Assembly: GCA_003104995.1 (NCBI GenBank)
Contig: PQAO01000012.1
Location: 62,001-126,000, forward strand
Source of the DNA: Dehalococcoidia bacterium
GTDB lineage: Bacteria; Chloroflexota; Dehalococcoidia; Tepidiformales; Tepidiformaceae
Length of the DNA stretch: 64,000 nt
Direction of reading: 5' to 3'
The number at the start of each line of letters is the position of its first letter. The first letter of the stretch is position 1. The position numbers and the translations under genes are program-made. The notes under the pieces are model-generated. The model ran no database searches, was not told the DNA's origin, and saw only the letters and a program-made list of their open reading frames with translations. Shown in pieces: positions 25,018 through 33,115 of this stretch.

Positions 25018-26157
25018 TTAGCCGGCCATTGCGTCGCGGATGCGCTCGAAAAAGCCCTTGTTGCGGCGGGGGAGCGTGGGGGTGCCCATGGTTGAGGCGA
25101 GCTTTTCGAGCAGCTCGCGCTGGTCGTCGGTGAGGGTTTCGGGGACGACAACGGTGACCCGGACGACCATGTCGCCCCGGCCCGTACCGCGGAGGTGGGG
25201 GACGCCCTTGCCGCGGATGACGAAGTCTTCGCCGCTCTGGGTGCCAGGGGGAACTTCGAGCTGCATATCGCCATCGAGGGTGGGGATGGTGACCTCGGCG
25301 CCGAGGGCCGCCTGGGCGACGTTGACCGGGAATTCGAGAACGATGTGGTCTTCGACGCGTTCGAAATGCTCGTGAGCCGCGACGGAGAGGACAACGTAGA
25401 GGTGGCCGGCCTCGCCGCCCCGGGGGCCGGCCTCGCCCTCCCCGGCGATGCGGATCTGGGCGCCATCGTCGACGCCCGCCGGGACCTTCACGGCGATGTG
25501 GCGCGTCTGGCGGGTGCGGCCGGTGCCGCGGCACGCGGTGCAAGGGTTGGTGATGACGCGGCCCTCGCCGTGGCAGCGCCCACACGCCGTGACGTTGACG
25601 AACTGGCCGAAGATGCTCTGCTGGGCGCGGCGGATCTCTCCGGCGCCGTTGCACTCGGGGCAGGTGACCGCTTCCGTCCCCGGCTCGGCGCCCCGGCCCT
25701 CGCAGGCCTCGCAGCCCTCGAGTCGCTGGAACTCGATTTCCTTTTCGACGCCAAAGACGGCCTCTTCGAAGGTGAGTTTCAGGTTGTAGCGGAGGTCGGA
25801 GCCGCGGGCCGGGCCACGGCGGCGGCGGCCGCCACGCTGGCCGCCCCCGAAAAAGGCATCGAAGATATCGCCAAAGCCATCGAAGGAGTGGGAACCTTCG
25901 AAGCCGCCGGGGCCGCCCGCGGCGGCGCCGTCGACGCCGGCGTGGCCAAAGCGATCGTAGAGGGGCCGCTTCTGGTCGTCAGTGAGGACCTCGTAGGCCC
26001 GGTTGATTTCCTTGAATTTCTCGGCCGCATCCTCAGAGGGGTTGCGGTCCGGGTGGTATTCCATCGCGAGCTTGCGATAGGCCTTTTTCAGTTCCTGGGC
26101 GTCGGCGGAACGGCTGACGCCAAGCACCTCGTAGTAGTCGCGCTGTCCGGTGGCCAT
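25018..26157 (-). CDS. dnaJ: Chaperone protein DnaJ
   Basis: This 379-residue co-chaperone stimulates DnaK ATPase and delivers unfolded protein. It has a J domain with the HPD motif ([13 protein letters not shown]), a Gly/Phe-rich region around residues 70-110 and four zinc repeats: [24 protein letters not shown] and CTACRGTG. The C-terminal substrate-binding domain follows. ATG 26157 gives the standard [14 protein letters not shown] start. A CIRCE element ends five bases upstream, so HrcA represses the gene outside heat stress. No dnaK or grpE is in the window. Confidence 0.97.
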   Translation of the reverse strand: MATGQRDYYEVLGVSRSADAQELKKAYRKLAMEYHPDRNPSEDAAEKFKEINRAYEVLTDDQKRPLYDRFGHAGVDGAAAGGPGGFEGSHSFDGFGDIFDAFFGGGQRGGRRRRGPARGSDLRYNLKLTFEEAVFGVEKEIEFQRLEGCEACEGRGAEPGTEAVTCPECNGAGEIRRAQQSIFGQFVNVTACGRCHGEGRVITNPCTACRGTGRTRQTRHIAVKVPAGVDDGAQIRIAGEGEAGPRGGEAGHLYVVLSVAAHEHFERVEDHIVLEFPVNVAQAALGAEVTIPTLDGDMQLEVPPGTQSGEDFVIRGKGVPHLRGTGRGDMVVRVTVVVPETLTDDQRELLEKLASTMGTPTLPRRNKGFFERIRDAMAG

Positions 26158-26162
26158 GGTGA

Positions 26163-26189
26163 TTAGCAGTGTAGCAAACCGAGTGCTAA
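26163..26189 (-). promoter_or_regulatory. CIRCE element (HrcA operator) before dnaJ
   Basis: TTAGCAGTG (26163-26171), a 9-nt spacer, and GAGTGCTAA (26181-26189) match the CIRCE consensus TTAGCACTC-N9-GAGTGCTAA at 16 of 18 arm positions with the exact spacing. It lies five bases from the dnaJ start codon. On the minus strand a TACACT box sits inside the element. Confidence 0.9.
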
Positions 26190-26236
26190 GGGTTTGAGCG
26201 ATCGGCACGGCGGGGACGCGGCAGGCGAAGGACCCT

Positions 26237-26242
26237 TAGAAT
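26237..26242 (+). promoter_or_regulatory. -10 box of a likely leaderless promoter (DinB-like)
   Basis: TAGAAT is followed by six bases and the GTG start at 26249. No ribosome-binding sequence fits between them. Confidence 0.5.
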
Positions 26243-26248
26243 CGGCGC

Positions 26249-26737
26249 GTGCCGCGGTTGCCTGACGACGTCGTGCCGGTCTTCGAGCGTTTCGTTCGGG
26301 GGCCCTCGGTGGTGCGGGAGGCGGTGAACGGGGTAGGGCCCGCGGCGATCTCGCGGCCGGGCAAGGGAGGCTGGTCGATCCGGGACGTGCTGGTGCACCT
26401 TTCGGATGCGGAGCTGGTGCGGGCGACCCGGTTCCGGCTGATCCTGGCGGAGGATGAGCCAGCGATATTCGGGTTCGAGGAAGACAGGTGGAAGCGGAAG
26501 CTGCAGTACCTGTGGCGCAGCCCGGAGGCGGCGCTGGCGCTGTTCGATGCGTTGCGGTTCACCAGTGCTGAGCTGTTGCGGCAGTTCGACGCGAAGGCGT
26601 GGGACCGTGCAGGCATCCACGAAAGCGAGGGGCCGCTGAGCGTGCGCGAGCTGCTCGTGCGCGGGGCTGACCACGCGGAGTTGCACGCGGACCAGATCCG
26701 GGAGCTTCGGCGGCAGCTGGAGCCGCCGCCAGGCTGA
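26249..26737 (+). CDS. DinB-like four-helix-bundle protein
   Basis: This 162-residue protein resembles the DinB superfamily: GGWSIRDVLVHLSDAELVRATR supplies the first metal-site histidine, and the final helix LLVRGADHAELHADQIRELRR supplies two more. Family members bind a metal through three histidines, and some are mycothiol- or bacillithiol-dependent transferases. The gene starts with GTG and appears leaderless. It stands alone, divergent from dnaJ. Confidence 0.8.
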   Translation: MPRLPDDVVPVFERFVRGPSVVREAVNGVGPAAISRPGKGGWSIRDVLVHLSDAELVRATRFRLILAEDEPAIFGFEEDRWKRKLQYLWRSPEAALALFDALRFTSAELLRQFDAKAWDRAGIHESEGPLSVRELLVRGADHAELHADQIRELRRQLEPPPG

Positions 26738-26866
26738 GACCACGACACGAGGGCCACGGCTGTCCCGGTGCGCAAAGCAAGGGCCGGTGGCATCATGCCC
26801 GTAGCCCCTGCCGGGATAGCGCGTGATTTCAACTGACCCGTCGTGCCCCCGTGGGAGCGCCGCCTG

Positions 26867-28201
26867 ATGACGGTGTCCTCCAACATTCGCCGGCCGGAGA
26901 GGCCGGGCTGGCGGCGCAACCTCCTCTTCATCTGGATTGGCGTGTTCGTGGGGCTGATGGGCGCGAACTTCGTGTTTCCGTTCATCCCCTTCTACATCCA
27001 GGAGCTCGGCGTCACTGACAAGTCGGAAGTGGCGTTCTACACGGGACTGACGGCGAGCGCGACGGGGCTTTCGCTGACACTCACCGCGCCGATCTGGGGG
27101 TCTTTGGCCGACCGGTTCGGGCGGAAGCCGATGTTCCTGCGAGCGCTGATCGGGGCGGGGATCCTGATAGGTGTGATGGGGATCGCGCAGGCGGTCTGGC
27201 AGCTTGTGCTGTTGCGGTTCTTGATGGGGGCGTTCGCGGGGACGATGGGGGCGGCAGCGGCCCTGGTGGCGGCGGGCACCCCGCGGGCACGGGTCGGCTA
27301 TGCGCTTGGGATGCTGCAGACCGGGCAGTTCACCGCGAACATGCTCGGGCCAGTCATTGGGGGGCTGGTGGCGGCAAGCCTGGGGATCCGGGAGTCGTTC
27401 ATCTTCTGCGCCGGCCTGTACGTGATCGCTGCTGTGCTGGTGTACATCTTCGTGCGGGAAGGTGAGCCGAATGACGAAGAGGGCATGGAGGACGGTGCCC
27501 CGGCAGCACGCCACGGCAGCGGGGGGCTCGTGGAGAACCTCAAGCTCGTGGTGAAGGAGCGGCAGGTGATCCTGATGCTCCTCCTGCTGTTCGTGCTGTG
27601 GTTGAGCACGACCTTCGTGCGGCCGGTGATGCCGCTGAGCATCGACGACTTCGCCGAGTCGAGCGCGAATGGGGCGGACCGGGTGCACTTCGAGCTCTTC
27701 GGATGGGAATCGGACCTGAAGGAAGAGGCAGCGACCGGATTTGTATTCAGCGTGATCGGGCTGACGAGCACGATTGCGGCGTTTTCGCTGGCGCCGTTGG
27801 GCGAGCGGCTGGGCTACCGGAACGTGGTGGCGGGGGCAGCCCTGGTGACGGGGCTGTTGTACCCGACGGTCGCGTTGGCGGACAGCCTGCCGGCGTTCAT
27901 GGTGTTGCTCGGGGCGGTGGGGATCTTCCAGGGGGCGATGGTGCCGGGGACGAACGCGCTGATCGCGGCGAGCGCGCCCGAGGGCAAGCAGGGGAGCGCG
28001 TTCGGGCTGGCGGCGAGCATGCAGTCGATGGCGCTGCTGCTTGGACCGCTGGGCGGAGGCTTGACGAGCGGCATTGCTGGCATCGGGGCGGTGTACGTGA
28101 CGATCGGGGTAATCCTGGTTGGGGCTGCCATCGCCGCGGCGCTGCTCATCCGGGAGCCACAGGGGTTCGGGGCGGCAAAGCGGGCAGAGGGTGTGGGCTA
28201 G
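26867..28201 (+). CDS. MFS transporter, multidrug-efflux type
   Basis: This protein of about 444 residues has twelve hydrophobic helices and the A-like MFS motif GSLADRFGRKPMFLRALIGA between helices 2 and 3. The layout resembles MdtG/TetA-like exporters. A cytoplasmic loop in the middle (GEPNDEEGMEDGAPAARHGS) separates the two six-helix halves. An insertion of about 35 mostly charged residues (ESSANGADRVHFELFGWESD) lies between helices 7 and 8 and is unusual. ATG 26867 is chosen because GGGAG lies nine bases before it; a GTG at 26843 is possible. The substrate is unknown. Confidence 0.83.
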   Translation: MTVSSNIRRPERPGWRRNLLFIWIGVFVGLMGANFVFPFIPFYIQELGVTDKSEVAFYTGLTASATGLSLTLTAPIWGSLADRFGRKPMFLRALIGAGILIGVMGIAQAVWQLVLLRFLMGAFAGTMGAAAALVAAGTPRARVGYALGMLQTGQFTANMLGPVIGGLVAASLGIRESFIFCAGLYVIAAVLVYIFVREGEPNDEEGMEDGAPAARHGSGGLVENLKLVVKERQVILMLLLLFVLWLSTTFVRPVMPLSIDDFAESSANGADRVHFELFGWESDLKEEAATGFVFSVIGLTSTIAAFSLAPLGERLGYRNVVAGAALVTGLLYPTVALADSLPAFMVLLGAVGIFQGAMVPGTNALIAASAPEGKQGSAFGLAASMQSMALLLGPLGGGLTSGIAGIGAVYVTIGVILVGAAIAAALLIREPQGFGAAKRAEGVG

Positions 28202-28273
28202 CGCCCACAGCGTCTGACGCGGCGGCACGGGCGCGGCTACAATCGGGCGCAACTCGCAGAGCAAGGACTACCC

Positions 28274-29074
28274 ATGTCAGACACCGTGCTGTTCACCACC
28301 GATGGCGCCGTTGGCGTAATGACCCTCAACCGGCCGGAGTCGCTGAACGCGATGAACCCGGAGATGTTGGACACGATGTTCCGCGTGGCGGAGAAGGCGG
28401 CGGCCGACCCGGCCATCCGGTGCCTCGTGATCACGGGGAACGGGCGTGGGTTCTCGGCCGGGGGCGATGTGAAGGCGATGGCCTCGGGCGGCCGCGATGG
28501 CGGCGGCGGGGGTTCGGTACTGAGTGGCGCTGATGCGCTTCGCCAACAGGAGGAGATCTCGCGACTCCTTTACGAGATGCCCAAGCCAACCGTGGCGGCC
28601 ATCAACGGCGTGGCGGCGGGGGCCGGGCTGAGCGTGGCACTGGCAGCGGACCTGCGGGTGGCGAGCGACCAGGCACGGTTCACCACGGCGTTCGCGAAGG
28701 TGGGCTTCAGCGGAGACTTCGGCGGGACGTGGCTGCTGCAACGGATGGTGGGGCCGATGAAGGCGAAAGAGCTGTACTTCATGTCGGACGTGTTCGACGC
28801 GCAGCGGGCGCTGGAACTCGGGCTGGTCACCAGGGTGGTAGCGCACGAGGCGCTGATGGACGAGACGATGGCGCTGGCACGGCGCCTGGCTTCGGGGCCG
28901 ACGCTGGCGTACGGGCGGATCAAGGACAACTTCGTGTATGGGGCGACGAACAGCTTCGCGGACACGCTGACGCGCGAGGCGGAGAACATGATCGCGAGCG
29001 GGCGCACGCAGGACCACCTGAACGCGGCGCGGGCATTCGTGGAGAAGCGGGAGCCGACGTTCGAAGGACGGTAA
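28274..29074 (+). CDS. Enoyl-CoA hydratase/isomerase family protein
   Basis: This 266-residue crotonase-fold protein shows LNRPESLNAMNPEML, the oxyanion-hole segments GFSAGGDVKAMASG and AAINGVAAGAGLSVALAADL, and GFSGDFGGTWLL, where the first catalytic Glu of classic hydratases is replaced by the SGD stretch. It is therefore more likely an isomerase or another acyl-CoA enzyme than a standard hydratase. A TACAAT box at about 28236 and an AGCAAGGA element eight bases before the ATG give it a normal leader, unlike many neighbours. Confidence 0.87.
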   Translation: MSDTVLFTTDGAVGVMTLNRPESLNAMNPEMLDTMFRVAEKAAADPAIRCLVITGNGRGFSAGGDVKAMASGGRDGGGGGSVLSGADALRQQEEISRLLYEMPKPTVAAINGVAAGAGLSVALAADLRVASDQARFTTAFAKVGFSGDFGGTWLLQRMVGPMKAKELYFMSDVFDAQRALELGLVTRVVAHEALMDETMALARRLASGPTLAYGRIKDNFVYGATNSFADTLTREAENMIASGRTQDHLNAARAFVEKREPTFEGR

Positions 29075-29130
29075 GCATCGAACCGCCAGGGCGCGGAGAG
29101 CAGGGAGGGGGCGCCAAGCGTTTCACAGGA

Positions 29131-29227
29131 GGCGCGGAGGCGCGGAGTTCCCGGGAGGACGTTGGGGGATCGGCACGGGACCAGTGTCGTGAGGGCTGTC
29201 TCCGCTGAGCCTCTGCGCCTCTGCGCC
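29131..29227. repeat. Imperfect inverted repeat between two genes
   Basis: A GGCGCGGAGGCGCGGAG arm (29131-29147) is complementary at 15 of 17 positions to CTCTGCGCCTCTGCGCC (29211-29227), across a 63-nt centre. Each arm is itself a short tandem repeat. It may be a terminator-like structure for the upstream gene or a small REP-like repeat. No gene lies in 29075-29256. Confidence 0.5.
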
Positions 29228-29243
29228 CCGGGGTTCGCTTCGT

Positions 29244-29249
29244 TAGACT
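29244..29249 (+). promoter_or_regulatory. -10 box of a likely leaderless promoter (MFS)
   Basis: TAGACT is followed by seven bases and ATG at 29257. It is the same motif, at the same distance, as the box before the HAD gene at 32209. Confidence 0.5.
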
Positions 29250-29256
29250 GGGGCGA

Positions 29257-30594
29257 ATGAGCGCACCTGCGTCCCGACGGCACACTCCACCGGCTGCGCG
29301 GGTGCTTCCGGAGCGATGGTTCTACGGCTGGTACATCGCGATTGCGTGCGCGCTGCTGATGTTCGTCGGCGTGGGCGTGGGGTACTACGGCCTGCCAATC
29401 TTCCTCCAGCCGCTGCGTGATGCGCACGGCTGGTCGACGACGCAGGTGAGCTGGGCGCCGACGATCTACTTCTGCGTTTCGGGGCTGACCTCAGCCATCG
29501 TCGGGCCGTACGTGGACCGAAAGGGCCCGACGACGTTGATGGTGGTCGGGACGCTAATCAACGGCGTGAGCGCGGCATTCATCGGGCTGGTGGACGAGCT
29601 GTGGCAGCTGTACGTGGTGTACTTCGTGTTCGCGGTGGCGTTCGGGATGTCGAGTTCGATCGCGGTCAACGCGATCATGACGCGCTGGTTCGTGCGGAAG
29701 CGGGCGCTGGCGATGAGTATTTCGTCTACCGGTGTTTCGCTGGGCGGTGTGGTGCTTGCCCCGGTGGCGAGCAAGCTGATCGACGTGGGCGGGCTGGAGC
29801 TGGCGACGCCGGTGCTGGGCGCGCTGGTGATCATCGTGGCGCTACCGGTGATCTTCGCCGTGATCGTGTTCGAACCGCGGGAGATGGGGCTGGAGCCCGA
29901 CGGCGGGCCGGGAGACGCGCCCGCTTCCGATGCATCGCGGCAGGCGATGGCGGTGCAGTACCGGACGTGGACGCGGTCCGAGGCGATGCGGACGGTGGGT
30001 TTCTGGGGGATCCTGGTGGCGTTCCTGCTGGTGCTGGTGGCCCAGACAGGTTACATCGTGCACCAGGTGTCGTTCCTGGAGGAGCGGCTCGGTTCGCGAA
30101 GCGCGGCGGCGTTCACGCTGAGCGTGACTGCGCTGGGCAGCATCATTGCGCGGCTGGCGGTGGGGATGTTCGCGGACAACGTGGACCGGCGGTTGCTGAC
30201 GGTGATCCTGTTCCTGGTGCAGGGGTCGTGCATCCTGCTCATCATCAACACGGAGAGTGTGCCAGCCACGTGGGTCCTGACGCTGGTGTTCGGGCTGACG
30301 ATCGGCAACGTGTACATGATGCAATCGCTGCTGGTGGGCGAGATTTTCGGGATGGTGTCGTTCGGGGCGGTGTTCGGACTGATCAGCCTGGCGGGACAGG
30401 TGGGGAGCGGGCTGGGGCCGATCGGAGTGGGAGCGATTCATGACGCGACGGACGGCTACACGGTGCCGTTCACGATCACGGCGCTGCTGACGTACGCCTC
30501 CGCGATTGCGGTGCTGTTCGCGCGGCCGGCGAAGCATGCCGCCGCGCCGGCCGGCACGGCGACCGAAGACCTGGCGGCGACTGGCGGCAAGTAG
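29257..30594 (+). CDS. MFS transporter, monocarboxylate/OFA-like
   Basis: This 445-residue protein has twelve hydrophobic helices. The opening WFYGWYIAIACALLMFVGVG and the early GPYVDRKGPTTLMVVG loop match MFS carriers of the oxalate/formate and monocarboxylate-type group. The helix-5 region RKRALAMSISSTGVSLGGVV is also typical. A second carrier of the same type lies at 33116-34414, with very similar order of motifs. It probably takes up an organic acid. The message seems leaderless. Confidence 0.85.
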   Translation: MSAPASRRHTPPAARVLPERWFYGWYIAIACALLMFVGVGVGYYGLPIFLQPLRDAHGWSTTQVSWAPTIYFCVSGLTSAIVGPYVDRKGPTTLMVVGTLINGVSAAFIGLVDELWQLYVVYFVFAVAFGMSSSIAVNAIMTRWFVRKRALAMSISSTGVSLGGVVLAPVASKLIDVGGLELATPVLGALVIIVALPVIFAVIVFEPREMGLEPDGGPGDAPASDASRQAMAVQYRTWTRSEAMRTVGFWGILVAFLLVLVAQTGYIVHQVSFLEERLGSRSAAAFTLSVTALGSIIARLAVGMFADNVDRRLLTVILFLVQGSCILLIINTESVPATWVLTLVFGLTIGNVYMMQSLLVGEIFGMVSFGAVFGLISLAGQVGSGLGPIGVGAIHDATDGYTVPFTITALLTYASAIAVLFARPAKHAAAPAGTATEDLAATGGK

Positions 30595-30597
30595 GGT

Positions 30598-30867
30598 TCA
30601 GCCTTCGAGCATGGCGCGTTCGGACTGGCGCGATTCGTTGATGACGGCTTCGAAGAGCCGCTGGATGGCATCGCCGTCGAGTGGGCCTTCGTTCTCCTCG
30701 ATCATGCGGGCAATGACGGCGGCCTCGCGCTCTGGGACTTCGATGGGGAGGCCGGCGCGGCGCTTGAGCAGGCCGATCTCGATGGCGTAACGGGCGCGGC
30801 GATTGAAGAGCTGCAGAAGTTCTTCGTCCACCCGGTCGATTTCGCCGCGCCAGTGCTCGATGCTCAC
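30598..30867 (-). CDS. Chorismate mutase, AroQ type
   Basis: This 89-residue all-helical protein converts chorismate to prephenate in Phe/Tyr synthesis. The first helix WRGEIDRVDEELLQLFNRRA contains the family's conserved I-D-x-x-D-x-x-L-L-x-L-x-x-R-R pattern. EIGLLKRRAGLPIEVPERE supplies the active-site lysine and arginine, and AIQRLFEAVINESRQSE closes the fold. The short single-domain form has no prephenate dehydratase fused to it. It starts four bases after the P450 gene, so the two share a transcript. Confidence 0.9.
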   Translation of the reverse strand: MSIEHWRGEIDRVDEELLQLFNRRARYAIEIGLLKRRAGLPIEVPEREAAVIARMIEENEGPLDGDAIQRLFEAVINESRQSERAMLEG

Positions 30868-30871
30868 GCCA

Positions 30872-32098
30872 TCAGGTTAGGACAACCAGGCTTTCAAGTC
30901 CCCGGAAGATGGGAACTTTCTTCCACTGGAGTTCTTGCTCGGCGAGGCGCAGGTTGGGGAAGCGGGTGATGAGGGTGCGGACACCGATCTGGGCTTCGAG
31001 GCGGGCGAGCGGCGCGCCAAGGCAGTAGCGGCGCCCACCGCCGAAGGCCAGGTGGTCGATATCTTCGCGGGTGACGTCGAAGTTGTGGGGGTCTTTGTGG
31101 AGGCGCGGGTCATAGTTCGCGGCGCCGAGCGCGACGGTGATCGACTGGCCGGCGTGCATGGGGCAGCCTGCGATTTCGCGGTCGTCAACCGTGATACGGC
31201 CGGAGAACGTGACCGGGCCTTCAGTCCGGAGCATCTCCTCGACGGCGTTGGGGATGAGGGAGGGGTCGTGGCGGAGGAGCTGGACCTGGTCCTGGTGCTG
31301 GAGCAGGTTCTTCATGCCGTTTCCGAGGAGGTCCGTCGTGGTGACGTTCCCGGCGGCGAGGAGGAGCCCGACCATGGAGCGGACTTCGTCGTCGTTGAAG
31401 AAGTCCCCCTCGTCTTCGGCGTGGATGAGGGCGGTAATGAGGTCGTCGCGGGGGTCGGTGCGGCGTTCGGCGATGGCCCGGCGGAGGTAGTTCTCCATCT
31501 GTTCGCCGGCGACGAGGGCCTTTTGCTTCGTCTCCTCAGAGGCGAAGGGGTCGAAGCCGGCGGCCACGCTATCGTCGGTCCAGCGCTTGAAGTCGGCCTG
31601 GTCGGCGGGGTCCACGCCAAGCATTTCAGCGATGACGACGGTGGGATAGGGCTGGCAAAAGGCGGGCATGAGATCGAACGATGCCTGGTCGCCGATGTTG
31701 TCGATGAGCTCGTTGGCGATCTCCTCGATGCGGGGACGCATGCGCTCGATGGCGCGAGGCGTAAACGCTTTGGTGACGAGCGAACGCAGGCGGGTGTGGT
31801 CGGGGGGATCGAGGAAGAGCATCGACGGTTCACGGCTTGACTCATCGAGACGGCGAAGCCGTGCGCTGAAGCTGTTCTCGGTCGCCTTACGGGGATCGAC
31901 GGCGAGGTCGCGGTCATTGAGGATGGCCTGGACATCCTCGAAGCGCCCGACGATATGCCTCCCGAGCTGGGGGTCGTGGACAACACGGCCGGCCTCGCGG
32001 ACCTGGTCAAGGAGGGTGAAGGGGTCCTCCTGGTAGGCGGGGTTGAGGGGCGTCAGGGCAAGCCCGAGGGGCAGCGCGGCAGTTTCGTATTCAGTCAC
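30872..32098 (-). CDS. Cytochrome P450
   Basis: This 408-residue soluble P450 has the heme loop FGGGRRYCLGAPLARLE with the thiolate Cys, the I-helix LLLAAGNVTTTDLLGN (oxygen-activation Thr pair) and the K-helix EEMLRTEGPV with the ExxR pair. The length and lack of a membrane anchor fit bacterial class I enzymes, which need ferredoxin and a reductase; none is nearby. GTG 32098 follows GGAG by eight bases; the longer frame to 32191 has no P450 homology. The substrate is unknown. Confidence 0.93.
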   Translation of the reverse strand: MTEYETAALPLGLALTPLNPAYQEDPFTLLDQVREAGRVVHDPQLGRHIVGRFEDVQAILNDRDLAVDPRKATENSFSARLRRLDESSREPSMLFLDPPDHTRLRSLVTKAFTPRAIERMRPRIEEIANELIDNIGDQASFDLMPAFCQPYPTVVIAEMLGVDPADQADFKRWTDDSVAAGFDPFASEETKQKALVAGEQMENYLRRAIAERRTDPRDDLITALIHAEDEGDFFNDDEVRSMVGLLLAAGNVTTTDLLGNGMKNLLQHQDQVQLLRHDPSLIPNAVEEMLRTEGPVTFSGRITVDDREIAGCPMHAGQSITVALGAANYDPRLHKDPHNFDVTREDIDHLAFGGGRRYCLGAPLARLEAQIGVRTLITRFPNLRLAEQELQWKKVPIFRGLESLVVLT

Positions 32099-32195
32099 GG
32101 GGGCACTCCGATGACAGGATGTCTGCAACGATAGCGAATCCGAAGGCAATTCGTAAGAGGGGTTTCGGTCCGCCGCGAGCAGGGCACGCATTGGT

Positions 32196-32201
32196 TAGAC
32201 T
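32196..32201 (+). promoter_or_regulatory. -10 box of a likely leaderless promoter (HAD)
   Basis: TAGACT, then seven bases, then ATG at 32209. It decides the start of the HAD gene against a longer open frame beginning at 32119. Confidence 0.5.
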
Positions 32202-32208
32202 CGTTTCC

Positions 32209-32892
32209 ATGACACGGCTGATCCTGTTCGACATCGACCTGACGCTCATCCAGACGGCGGGCGCCGGGCGGACGGCGATGGAGACGGCCTTCGAGCGGCT
32301 CTACGGCGTGACGGGTGCCACGGCGGGGGTGGGCTTTGACGGCAGGACCGACTGGGCGATCTTCACGGAGGTGATCGAACGGCATGGGGTGGCGGAGGGA
32401 TCGCTGGAGGCCGCATTGAGCGAGTTCGCGGAGGCGTACCTGGCGGAGTTCCCGCGGTTCCTCGCTGAGAAGGGCGGGAGGGTGCTGCCAGGGGTGCCGG
32501 AGTTGCTCGACGCCCTTGATCGCGAGGTCCCCGGGTTCGGGCTGGCGACGGGCAACCTGCGGCGCGGAGCGGCGGCCAAGCTCGGGCACTTCGGCCTCTG
32601 GGAACGGTTCGCAGGTGGCGGTTTCGGCGACAGCCACACCGTCCGGGCCGAGCTGGTGAAGGCGGGCATCGCCGAGCTGGCCGATGTGCTCCGGGTTGGG
32701 GCTGACCCCGCTAACGCGATTGTCCTTGGCGATACGCCGCTCGATGTGGAGGCGGCCCACCGGGCGGGGGCGAGGGCGCTTGGCGTCGGCACGGGGCGAT
32801 TCAGCGCGGCAGAGCTGTCGGCGAGTGGGGCCGAGTTCGCCGTCGACGACCTGCAGGACACGGCGAGACTCCTGGATATCTTGCTGGGCTAG
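32209..32892 (+). CDS. HAD-superfamily hydrolase (phosphoglycolate phosphatase-like)
   Basis: This 227-residue phosphatase has the HAD motifs: motif I LFDIDLTLIQT with the nucleophilic Asp, motif II in GFGLATGNLRRGA, and motif IV GDTPLDVEAAHRAGARALGV. A helical cap lies between residues 15 and 85. The pattern resembles phosphoglycolate phosphatase and related sugar or glycolate phosphatases; the substrate is not fixed. The start is set by a TAGACT box seven bases upstream. Confidence 0.87.
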   Translation: MTRLILFDIDLTLIQTAGAGRTAMETAFERLYGVTGATAGVGFDGRTDWAIFTEVIERHGVAEGSLEAALSEFAEAYLAEFPRFLAEKGGRVLPGVPELLDALDREVPGFGLATGNLRRGAAAKLGHFGLWERFAGGGFGDSHTVRAELVKAGIAELADVLRVGADPANAIVLGDTPLDVEAAHRAGARALGVGTGRFSAAELSASGAEFAVDDLQDTARLLDILLG

Positions 32893-33115
32893 TCGCCGCA
32901 CAACTCCTGGCGCCATGCGATTTCATGCGGCGGAGCAGCGGCCGGATTGACGTGGCGACGGCGCTGGCGCGGACGGAGTCGACCGCGCCGGAAGCAGCGG
33001 CGCGAGCCTGCCTTGAGGTGTTGCAGGCGCTGTACTGACGGAACTTCGCGGGAAAGTGGCACCTCCCGAAGCGCCGTGTAGACTCGCGGAATCGTTAGTG
33101 CTCAGGTGACCATTC

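Noticed and set aside
32925..33038. 37-codon frame ending in STAPEAAARACLEVLQALY
   Set aside because: It looks slightly protein-like but has no start signal and no recognisable family; it may be a relic. The 32893-33115 gap is left unannotated.
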